56,099 bases of DNA from assembly GCA_022800665.1 (NCBI GenBank), contig JAAWQS010000008.1, positions 1-56,099 of the forward strand, written 5' to 3'. Position 1 is the stretch's first letter; every line of letters begins with the position of its first letter. The DNA comes from Oscillospiraceae bacterium. Its GTDB lineage: Bacteria > Bacillota > Clostridia > Oscillospirales > Oscillospiraceae. The notes below the pieces were generated by a model. The model had not been told where the DNA came from and ran no database searches. It was given only the letters and a program-made list of their open reading frames with translations. This document shows, piece after piece, positions 34,704 to 41,532 of the stretch. A program made the position numbers and the translations under genes.

Positions 34704-35459
34704 ATGTTTAAGGGCTTTTACAACCTGACCTCCGGTATGCTCAGCCAGGGGCGGCGGCTGGACGTGGTGTCCCACAATATGACCAATGTCTCCACTGCCG
34801 GCTATAAGGCGGATGTATATACGGACAGTACCTTCCAGGATGTGATGATCAGCCGCCTGGGTAACAAGGATAAGGTCAACTCCACGGAGATCGGACAGGA
34901 GACCTATATCCTGGCCCCCAGCGAGCTGTGGACCGACTACACCCAGGGTTCCATTGAGGAGACCGGCTTCCCCCTGGATTTCGCAATTCAGGGAGAGGGA
35001 TTCTTCCAGGTCCGGCGGGTGGGCGGCGAGACCGGCTACACCCGCTCCGGCAACTTCTGTCTGGATCAGGATAATTACCTGTGCCTGTCCGGACAGGGCC
35101 GCGTGCTGGACGCACAGGGCCAGGATATTCAGCTGGAGACGGACCGGCTCTATGCCGACCGGGACGGCAATATCTACGAGGAGGAGAGCCGGAACTATCT
35201 GGCTACTTTGGGCGTGTTCTCCTTCCCCGACAACAACGCCCTGGAGCGCAACGACCGGGGCCTCTTTATGGGGGCCGGCGCGCAGCCCAGCGAGAATTAT
35301 ACCATCCTGCATAAGTGCGTGGAGCGGTCCAATGTGGATATGACCGACGTTATGGTCTCCATGATTACCACCCAGCGGGCGCTGCAAAGCGCGGCGGAAA
35401 TTCTCAAGATTTATGACCAGGTCATCAGCAAGGATACCACGGAGATTGGCCGCATGTAA
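34704..35459 (+). CDS. flgF: flagellar hook-basal body protein, FlgF type
   Basis: The 251-residue rod protein begins KGFYNLTSGMLSQGRRLDVVSHNMTNVSTAGYK, the rod/hook motif. It carries FPLDFAIQGEGFFQVRR in the middle and the C-terminal VDMTDVMVSMITTQRALQSAAEILKIYDQV. Being first of a pair of FlgF/FlgG-type genes, it is named FlgF; the family cannot be split with certainty by eye. It follows fliA by 64 bases with a GAGAGGAG site. Confidence 0.88.
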   Translation: MFKGFYNLTSGMLSQGRRLDVVSHNMTNVSTAGYKADVYTDSTFQDVMISRLGNKDKVNSTEIGQETYILAPSELWTDYTQGSIEETGFPLDFAIQGEGFFQVRRVGGETGYTRSGNFCLDQDNYLCLSGQGRVLDAQGQDIQLETDRLYADRDGNIYEEESRNYLATLGVFSFPDNNALERNDRGLFMGAGAQPSENYTILHKCVERSNVDMTDVMVSMITTQRALQSAAEILKIYDQVISKDTTEIGRM

Positions 35460-35504
35460 CGGCGGCCCCAAACGGATGACAACATGAGAAAGGCGTGATT
35501 GCGT

Positions 35505-36284
35505 ATGAATATGTCCTTTTACAGCGCCGCGGTGGGCGCAATCGAGCAGCAGAAACGGCTGAACGTGGTGTCCAACAATATTTCCAATGTCAACACCTAC
35601 GGCTTCCGCGCGGGAAAGGCGGCTTTCGGCGAGCTGATGAACCGGAACGTGGAGGGAATCAACGGCGAACGGCTGCCCAAAGGCACCGGTACCCGCGTGA
35701 TTCAGACCACCCCCAATTTCAACAGCGCAGGCTATAAGGATACCGGCTGGCCCCTGGACTTTGCCATTGAGGGCGACGGCTTCTTCGCCCTCTACGACCT
35801 GGCTACAGAGGAGGTCTCCTTTACACGGGACGGCACTTTCGCCATGCGCCGCTTTGAACTGCCGGCGGAGGGCGAGGGAGAAGAGCCGGGCGAGGTCTGG
35901 CGGCTGACAGACAACCAGGGCCGCTGCGTGCTCAACTCCGAGGGCAACTTTATCGTCATGGACCCGGACTATGTCCGCCAGAACAGCCTGGACCCGGATG
36001 ACCAGAATATCCGCCAGCAGGACCTGGATATCGGCGTGTTTGACTACGTGGTGCGGGAGGGAATGCAGCATCTGGATAAAACCCGCTTCCAGCCTACGGA
36101 GCAGAACGGACAGCTCTATCAGGGAACCGGGCGGGTCAAGCAGGGCGTGCTGGAGCTGAGCAACACGGACCTGGCCAACGAGTTTATCAAGATGATCGAG
36201 TCCCAGAGGGCCTACGGCATCTCCCTGCGCATGATGACAACCACGGACGAGATTGAGACGACAATTAATTCGCTGAGAGGCTAG
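35505..36284 (+). CDS. flgG: flagellar distal rod protein, FlgG type
   Basis: The 259-residue protein has the rod motif QQKRLNVVSNNISNVNTYGFR, then WPLDFAIEGDGFFALYD, and ends with ELSNTDLANEFIKMIESQRAYGISLRMM and EIETTINSLRG. These are the FlgG-family landmarks. The ATG at 35505 is preferred; an in-frame TTG at 35499 is closer to the AGAAAGG site, so the true start could be two codons earlier. Confidence 0.88.
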   Translation: MNMSFYSAAVGAIEQQKRLNVVSNNISNVNTYGFRAGKAAFGELMNRNVEGINGERLPKGTGTRVIQTTPNFNSAGYKDTGWPLDFAIEGDGFFALYDLATEEVSFTRDGTFAMRRFELPAEGEGEEPGEVWRLTDNQGRCVLNSEGNFIVMDPDYVRQNSLDPDDQNIRQQDLDIGVFDYVVREGMQHLDKTRFQPTEQNGQLYQGTGRVKQGVLELSNTDLANEFIKMIESQRAYGISLRMMTTTDEIETTINSLRG

Positions 36285-36298
36285 AATGGGGGTAGGAC

Positions 36299-36922
36299 AT
36301 GAATATCAAGAGCTTTGACCAGCTGACCAGCATGGAGATCGACACGCTGCGGGAAATCGGCAGCATCGGTACCGGGAACGCGGCCACAGCCATGTCCACG
36401 ATGCTGGGCCGCCAGGTGCGCATTACCCTGCCGGAAGTGCGCATCATGGGCTACAACGAGGCCATTGAGTGGATTGGCGGCCCGGAGACCGTGACAGCCG
36501 GCGTGCTGGTGCGGATGAGCGGACAGATGAACGGCATCATGCTGGCCGTGCAGCAGCTGGATTTTGTAAATCTGGTGCTGGGAAGTATGCTGGGTACTAC
36601 CATTGAAAACTATGAGAATTTGGATGAACTGCGCAAGTCCACTCTGGTGGAGGTGGGAAATATCGCAATTTCCACGTTCATCAACGCCCTGACCGGTCTG
36701 TCCGGGATATCGGTGGATTTGACGGTGCCGGCCTTTGCCGTGGATATGCAGGGGGCGATCCTGGCGGTGCCGATGGCGGAGTACGGCGGTATGTCCGACT
36801 ATCTGATGACGATTGGAGGGAACTTTGTCTGCGACAATAAGACGGTGCCGTGCCGCCTGCTCCTGTCGCCGGACATCAGGTCCTTAAACTTCTTATTAAA
36901 GAAACTAGGCGTTGCGGAATGA
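36299..36922 (+). CDS. cheC: CheY-P phosphatase CheC
   Basis: CheC (207 residues) dephosphorylates CheY-P and binds CheD. Two phosphatase-type motifs are expected. The second, STLVEVGNIAIS, has the ExxN pair intact. The first reads DTLREIGSIGTGN, with Ser in place of the first Asn, so probably one active site works. The gene order cheC-cheD with an ATGA overlap is that of Bacillus. A hydrophobic C-terminal end (SLNFLLKKLGV) is family-like. Confidence 0.93.
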   Translation: MNIKSFDQLTSMEIDTLREIGSIGTGNAATAMSTMLGRQVRITLPEVRIMGYNEAIEWIGGPETVTAGVLVRMSGQMNGIMLAVQQLDFVNLVLGSMLGTTIENYENLDELRKSTLVEVGNIAISTFINALTGLSGISVDLTVPAFAVDMQGAILAVPMAEYGGMSDYLMTIGGNFVCDNKTVPCRLLLSPDIRSLNFLLKKLGVAE

Positions 36923-37398
36923 ACCAGAAACTTACAGTTGGAATCGCGGATATGAAGATCGGCAAGGGAAACGACCTGCTGGTTACTTACGCCCTGGGTT
37001 CCTGTATTGGACTATGTTTTTATGACCAGAGAACGAAGACCGGCGCGCTGCTGCATATCATGCTCCCCCTTAACATGGAGCCGGGCCGCAAAAACCCCCT
37101 GAAGTACGCGGACACCGGTATCCGGGAGACCCTGCGGCAGCTGGAAACACAGGGCGCATCCCGCTCCCGCATCACGGTGAAAATTGCCGGGGGCGCGAAA
37201 ATGTTTGAGGTCAACGGCGGCAATCTGGGCAATATCGGACAGCGCAATATTGAGAGCGTCCACACCATTCTCCGGATGGAGGGCATCCGGCTGCTGGGCG
37301 AGCATGTGGGCGGCAATGTGGCCCGCACCATGCTCCTCGACGTGGACTCCGGGCAGAGCTGCATCCGCTCCTATGGCCGCCCGGATATCATCTTCTAA
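36919..37398 (+). CDS. cheD: chemoreceptor glutamine deamidase CheD
   Basis: CheD (159 residues) deamidates receptor glutamines and, with CheC, forms an adaptation loop. The catalytic pair is visible: Cys29 in YALGSCIGLCFYD and His46 in ALLHIMLP. The Gly-rich stretch KIAGGAKMF and IGQRNIESV are conserved. The start at 36919 overlaps the cheC stop. Confidence 0.94.
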   Translation: MNQKLTVGIADMKIGKGNDLLVTYALGSCIGLCFYDQRTKTGALLHIMLPLNMEPGRKNPLKYADTGIRETLRQLETQGASRSRITVKIAGGAKMFEVNGGNLGNIGQRNIESVHTILRMEGIRLLGEHVGGNVARTMLLDVDSGQSCIRSYGRPDIIF

Positions 37399-37489
37399 CG
37401 CCCTTTCCCCCGCGGCAGCGGCGCGGAGAGGATGAGCGGACGGCATACGGAACACAGGCTGAAATTTATGAATGTAAGGAGTGTCAGAT

Positions 37490-38425
37490 ATGGCTGAGAT
37501 GCACAACACCGGCATATTGCTGGAGTCCGGGACTAATGAAATCGAGATCATGGAGTTCACCATCGACGGGAATCTGTACGGCATCAACGTGGCGAAGGTC
37601 AAGGAGATCATGATCGCCGCCCCTGTCAAGCCCATGCCCCATGCCCATGTGGCCGTGGAAGGTATCTACAAGCCCAGGGATGAGGTGCTGACGGTGGTGG
37701 ACCTGCCGAAATACCTCAATGGCGAGAACAGCAGCAAGGGAGAGCGGGACATCTTTATTATCACCAACTTCAATAAGATGTTCATCGCCTTCCGGGTACA
37801 CTCCGTGGTGCAGATCAGCCGCATCTCCTGGACCGATATCCAAAAGCCCGACAAGACCGTCTCCGGCGGCGCGGAGAGCGTGGCCACCGGCATCGCCCAG
37901 TGCGGCGAGGACTTGGTGACGATTCTGGACTTTGAGCGGATCGTGGCGGAAATTGCCCCGGAAACCTCCATCCAGATCGACGAGATCGAAAACCTGGGGC
38001 CCCGGAGCCGGAACGGACAGCCCATTTGGATTGCGGAGGATTCCATCCTGCTGTCCAAGATGATTGAAGATTCCCTGCGGAAAGCGGGCTATGTGAACCT
38101 GCGGATGTATCCCAATGGCCGGGAGCTGTGGGACGCGCTGAACCTGCTGCCCAAGGACCAGAACGTCCGGAATTTTGTGGGCCTCATTATTACCGATATC
38201 GAGATGCCCCAGATGGACGGCCACCGGCTGACCAAGCTGGTGAAGGACAGCGAACGCTATAAGGGAATTCCTCTGATTATTTTCTCATCCCTTATCAGTG
38301 ATGAGATGCGGATCAAGGGCCGCCAGCTGGGCGCGGACGAACAGCTGACAAAGCCGGAGATCGGCCACCTGGTCAACGTGATGGATCACCTGCTGATCCG
38401 CACGGCCCAGGAACAGGGAAGCTAA
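37490..38425 (+). CDS. cheV: coupling protein CheV (CheW domain plus receiver)
   Basis: CheV (311 residues) has a CheW-like domain (about 17-155) and a receiver domain (about 178-305). The receiver retains the acid pair (Glu183, Asp184) and the phosphorylation site Asp236 in LIITDIEMPQMDG, with a Lys in EQLTKPEIG. It links receptors to CheA and tunes adaptation. The ATG at 37490 is chosen because AAGGA lies 9 bases upstream. Confidence 0.94.
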   Translation: MAEMHNTGILLESGTNEIEIMEFTIDGNLYGINVAKVKEIMIAAPVKPMPHAHVAVEGIYKPRDEVLTVVDLPKYLNGENSSKGERDIFIITNFNKMFIAFRVHSVVQISRISWTDIQKPDKTVSGGAESVATGIAQCGEDLVTILDFERIVAEIAPETSIQIDEIENLGPRSRNGQPIWIAEDSILLSKMIEDSLRKAGYVNLRMYPNGRELWDALNLLPKDQNVRNFVGLIITDIEMPQMDGHRLTKLVKDSERYKGIPLIIFSSLISDEMRIKGRQLGADEQLTKPEIGHLVNVMDHLLIRTAQEQGS

Positions 38426-38441
38426 GGGAGGAGAGGCAGCT

Positions 38442-39719
38442 ATGCCCAGCAATGCAATCAAATATATTGTCCGGCAGCCAATCAAGGATATGAACGGAAA
38501 GATTATGGCCCACGAGATTCGCTACGCCGGAGAGAACAGCGCATATGACATCGAGGGGCAGGATTTCGCCGCGGCGGACACCATCTATTCGTTCCTCACC
38601 CAGAACAGCACCAAGGTCCTGAAGGATACCCTGAGCTTCATGACCTTTACCAGCAACCTGCTCATGCGCCAGACCCCCAAGCTGTTTAATCCGGGGACGC
38701 TGGTCATTCAGGTGGACGACAGCGTGATTATCCACCCCCTTGCGATGCGCTTTGTGGAGCGGTTTGCCAAGGACGGCTATAAAATCGCGGTGAATGAGTT
38801 CCAGTTCACCCCCCGCTATATCGCCCTGCTGGACAAGGTGGATTACATCAAAATCAATTTCCAGATCACGGCGGACACCAGCATCCGCAACACGGTGGAG
38901 ATGGCCCACTCTATGGGCAAGCTGTGCATTGCCACCGAGGTGGATAACGAGGAGCTGTATCAGAAAGCCTTCGTCATGGAGGTGGACGCCATGGAGGGCC
39001 AGTACGTGGCCGAGCAGATGCGCTCCACTGTCCACTCCAGCTCCTATCTGCAAAGCAACTTCTTCCGCCTGATGGTGGCTATTACGGTGGATGAGCCGGA
39101 CGTGGAGGAGATCGAACGGATCATCTCCATGGACGCCACCCTCACCTACGCCCTGCTGAAGATCGTCAACTCCGCTTTCTTCGCCCTGCGCAACCGGGCC
39201 ACGGACGTCCATCAGGCCGTCATGGTGCTGGGGATCGGGCAGCTGCGGCAGTGGATCTACCTCATGGGCGAGGGCAACGAGGCCGGGGAGATCGACCCCC
39301 ATCAGGAGGAGTTCCTGCGCACATCCTTCATGCGGGCCACCTTCTGCAGCGAGCTACTGAAAATGGCAAAAAAACTGCCCATCACCCGCAACGACGCCTA
39401 CCTGATGGGTATGTTCTCCACCCTCAACCACCTCATTGCCGCGCCGATGGAGGAAATCCTCGCAGAAATCCCTGTGGCAAAGCCGGTGAAGGAGGCGCTG
39501 CTGACCTACGAAGGCCCCTGCGGTGCGCTGTATAAGCTGGTGCTCAGCTATGAGCGGGCGGACTGGTCCGCCATCGGCCAGCTGGCGGAAGAGCTGCATA
39601 TCCCCATTGACCAGCTGACCAACACCTATTTCCAGTGTCTGGACGAGGTGAACAATATCTGGCAGCAGTTGATGAGCGTGCAGGAGTTTGATGAGGAAGA
39701 GCCCAAGGAAGAGGCTTGA
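38442..39719 (+). CDS. degenerate EAL domain plus HDOD domain protein (YuxH-like)
   Basis: The 425-residue protein has an N-terminal EAL-type fold (about 1-205) and a C-terminal HDOD domain (about 206-415). The EAL signature itself is replaced (AHEIRYAG), and other metal-binding Glu/Asp positions are not evident, so c-di-GMP hydrolysis is unlikely. EAL-HDOD proteins of this type are thought to be signalling scaffolds. As the last gene before a terminator in the fla/che operon, after cheV, it may feed a second-messenger or metabolic signal into chemotaxis. Confidence 0.88.
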   Translation: MPSNAIKYIVRQPIKDMNGKIMAHEIRYAGENSAYDIEGQDFAAADTIYSFLTQNSTKVLKDTLSFMTFTSNLLMRQTPKLFNPGTLVIQVDDSVIIHPLAMRFVERFAKDGYKIAVNEFQFTPRYIALLDKVDYIKINFQITADTSIRNTVEMAHSMGKLCIATEVDNEELYQKAFVMEVDAMEGQYVAEQMRSTVHSSSYLQSNFFRLMVAITVDEPDVEEIERIISMDATLTYALLKIVNSAFFALRNRATDVHQAVMVLGIGQLRQWIYLMGEGNEAGEIDPHQEEFLRTSFMRATFCSELLKMAKKLPITRNDAYLMGMFSTLNHLIAAPMEEILAEIPVAKPVKEALLTYEGPCGALYKLVLSYERADWSAIGQLAEELHIPIDQLTNTYFQCLDEVNNIWQQLMSVQEFDEEEPKEEA

Positions 39720-39741
39720 CCGGAGAAAACTGACAACCGGT

Positions 39742-39781
39742 AAACCGGGTCAGCCGTCAAGAAAGCGGCTGACCCGGTTTT
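39742..39781. terminator. bidirectional terminator at the end of the fla/che operon
   Basis: A perfect 15-bp stem, AAACCGGGTCAGCCG (39742-39756) with CGGCTGACCCGGTTT (39766-39780), encloses a 9-base loop and ends in TTTT on the plus strand. It also stands 19 bases after the minus-strand ComFB-like gene. Confidence 0.85.
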
Positions 39782-39799
39782 GTCTCTGCGGGAAAAAGA

Positions 39800-40594
39800 T
39801 TAGCTCTTGGTCCGGTCATGCCGGGGATGGTCCATGACAACCTTGCAGGATCGGGTCAGCTGGGCGAAAATGGTGCTGTTGAACCGGCTCTCAAATATCG
39901 TTATCATAGCCTGGGCGTCGCTGCGGGGAACCACCAGATAGTGGGGCTGCAGGTTGGTCAGGGTCAACGCCCGCACGTCCGCCGCGCACCGCTCGCAGCT
40001 GCACAGCCCAAACATCTTGATGTACCGCGGCGCTTTCAGCTCCACCAGCTTCTCCATGACGTTCAGTACGACCAGGTCCGGTTCCGGTTTAGGTTCCGGC
40101 TTTGGCGCGGGCGCAGGCTTGGGTTCGGGTACTGGCGCAGGCTCCGGTTCCGGTGCGGGTTCGGGTACTGGCGCAGGCTCCGGTTCCGGTACGGGTTCGG
40201 GTATTGGCGCAGGCTCCGGTTCCGGTACAGGCTCGGACGCCGGCGCAAGCTGGGTTTCCGGCTCCGCTGGGGGCGGCGCGGTGGTCTGGGGCGCGGCGTC
40301 CCCGTCAAGCTCTGCCTCCAGCGCGGCCGCCAGCTCGCTCTCCAGCGCATCCCGAATCTGTTCCGATATCTGCTCGTCGTTGGATCGGGCGACCTCCAGA
40401 ATGGGCGGCGCCAGCGGTCGGGACGGCGCCGGCGCCGGGGCCGCCGTCTCTACGCCCTCCGCCTCCTCCAATACCTCGTCCTCCCCCTGGGGCGCGTCCA
40501 CCAGCTGCACCGGTTCCCGCTCCCCGCCGGGGGCGGTGAGAAGGTTCAATACATGGGCTGTTTTATTGCTTTTTCCACCTTTTTTTGCTGCCAT
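39800..40594 (-). CDS. ComFB-domain protein with long Pro/Glu linker
   Basis: The 264-residue protein starts with a basic tip ([10 protein letters not shown]). A helical, acidic region follows (about 70-95, [22 protein letters not shown]), then a rigid Pro/Glu/Ala repeat (about 105-180, 12-residue period). The C-terminal ComFB domain (about 182-240) has [10 protein letters not shown], a CSCERC cluster and [16 protein letters not shown]. ComFB proteins have been described as cyclic dinucleotide receptors and as motility/competence factors. It has its own AAGGAG site, two bases into the spacer after the parA stop, so the two form an operon. Confidence 0.82.
   Translation of the reverse strand: MAAKKGGKSNKTAHVLNLLTAPGGEREPVQLVDAPQGEDEVLEEAEGVETAAPAPAPSRPLAPPILEVARSNDEQISEQIRDALESELAAALEAELDGDAAPQTTAPPPAEPETQLAPASEPVPEPEPAPIPEPVPEPEPAPVPEPAPEPEPAPVPEPKPAPAPKPEPKPEPDLVVLNVMEKLVELKAPRYIKMFGLCSCERCAADVRALTLTNLQPHYLVVPRSDAQAMITIFESRFNSTIFAQLTRSCKVVMDHPRHDRTKS
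40134..40241 (-). repeat. 36-base tandem repeat encoding the Pro/Glu linker
   Basis: Units starting at 40134, 40170 and 40206 are nearly identical, with a 36-base period. They encode a 12-residue PEPxPEPEPAP-type unit. Length variation by slippage is likely between strains. Confidence 0.8.
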
Positions 40595-40607
40595 TTGCGT
40601 TCACTCC

Positions 40608-41396
40608 TTATTGCTGTGATTGCCCGCTCCGTCCGGGGCCGAATTCCTGGATGATCTCCTCCAGAAGCGTCCGGAAATCGCTGGCGGGCTTGGACGAGGG
40701 CGCGTACGTCAGTACGCTCTCTCCATGCGCCGGGGCCTCCGCCACGGAGACGCTGGTGCGGATTTTGGTGTCAAACACCTTTGTTTCCAGCTGCGCGGCA
40801 ATCTGCTCCGCCATGTCCAGCACCTCCCGGTTCAGGGTGAAACGCTGGTTGAACTTGTTGAGCAGAATGCCCAGTACCTTCAGCCGGGAGTTGTAGCAGC
40901 GGCGGACCGTGTCGATGGTCTCCCGTATCTGCGCAACCCCCAGCAGGCTCAGAATCTCCGGCGCCATGGGGATGATCAGGCCGTCGGCCACCACGTAAGC
41001 GTTGACGGTGAGAACGTTGAGGGCGGGGGGTGTGTCTACAATGATATAATCATAGTCGTCCTGCAGCTCCTGGAGCTGCGTCTTCAGCAGAAACTCCCGG
41101 CCTGGACGGTTGAACTCCAGCTCCGCCGCCGACAGCAGAATGTTAGAGGGCAGGATGTCCCCGCACTCCGACTGCGCTATGACATCCCGCACAGGCGCGG
41201 AACCCTTCATGACGTCGTAAATGGTGGCGCAGTTGTCGATGTCCAGGCCCAGACAAAAGCCCAGGCTTCCCTGGGGATCCAGGTCCACGCCCAGCACCCG
41301 GCAGCCCTGCTGGTGCAGGCCCGCCAGCAGCGCGCAGGAGGTCGTGGTCTTACCGACGCCGCCCTTTTGGTTGGTAATTGCAATTACTGTTGACAA
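40608..41396 (-). CDS. ParA/MinD-type positioning ATPase
   Basis: The 262-residue protein has the deviant Walker A KGGVGKTT with signature Lys11 and catalytic Lys16, the A' motif VDLDPQGS and Walker B YDYIIVDTPP. It is a Soj/ParA-like ATPase that would dimerise with ATP and bind DNA non-specifically or a membrane. There is no ParB gene beside it, and it lacks the amphipathic C-terminal helix usual in MinD/FlhG, so ParA is the better fit. It starts with TTG; GGAGGGG is 7 bases upstream. Placed between two flagellar operons on the opposite strand, it may position flagella or receptors rather than a chromosome. Confidence 0.88.
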   Translation of the reverse strand: MSTVIAITNQKGGVGKTTTSCALLAGLHQQGCRVLGVDLDPQGSLGFCLGLDIDNCATIYDVMKGSAPVRDVIAQSECGDILPSNILLSAAELEFNRPGREFLLKTQLQELQDDYDYIIVDTPPALNVLTVNAYVVADGLIIPMAPEILSLLGVAQIRETIDTVRRCYNSRLKVLGILLNKFNQRFTLNREVLDMAEQIAAQLETKVFDTKIRTSVSVAEAPAHGESVLTYAPSSKPASDFRTLLEEIIQEFGPGRSGQSQQ

Positions 41397-41434
41397 AATA
41401 TCCCCTCCATGTGTAAAATCTTTCTTGCGGCTCT

Positions 41435-41461
41435 TAACTTTACTATACTACGTGACGATAA
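41435..41461 (+). promoter_or_regulatory. sigma-28-type promoter of the fliD operon
   Basis: TAAC (41435-41438), a 15-base spacer and GACGATAA (41454-41461) resemble TAAA-N15-GCCGATAA. A nearly identical arrangement precedes the YjfB-like gene (51231-51256). A TATACT at 41444-41449 in the same stretch has no good -35. Confidence 0.62.
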
Positions 41462-41532
41462 AAAAGTACAGAGGGTTCTTCGCTTTTTTGAAGGAAATTA
41501 TTTGTGAATTTTTTGATAAAGGAGAGATCGTT

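Noticed and set aside
39818..40654. Plus-strand frames over the ComFB-like gene
   Set aside because: They are translations of the PEP repeat in the wrong strand (Arg/Phe or Ser/Gly repeats); the minus strand has a clear ribosome site and domain.
40608..41396. Plasmid or chromosome partition ParA
   Set aside because: No ParB gene and no parS-like inverted repeats adjoin it, and the neighbours on both sides are flagellar; still possible if ParB is encoded elsewhere.
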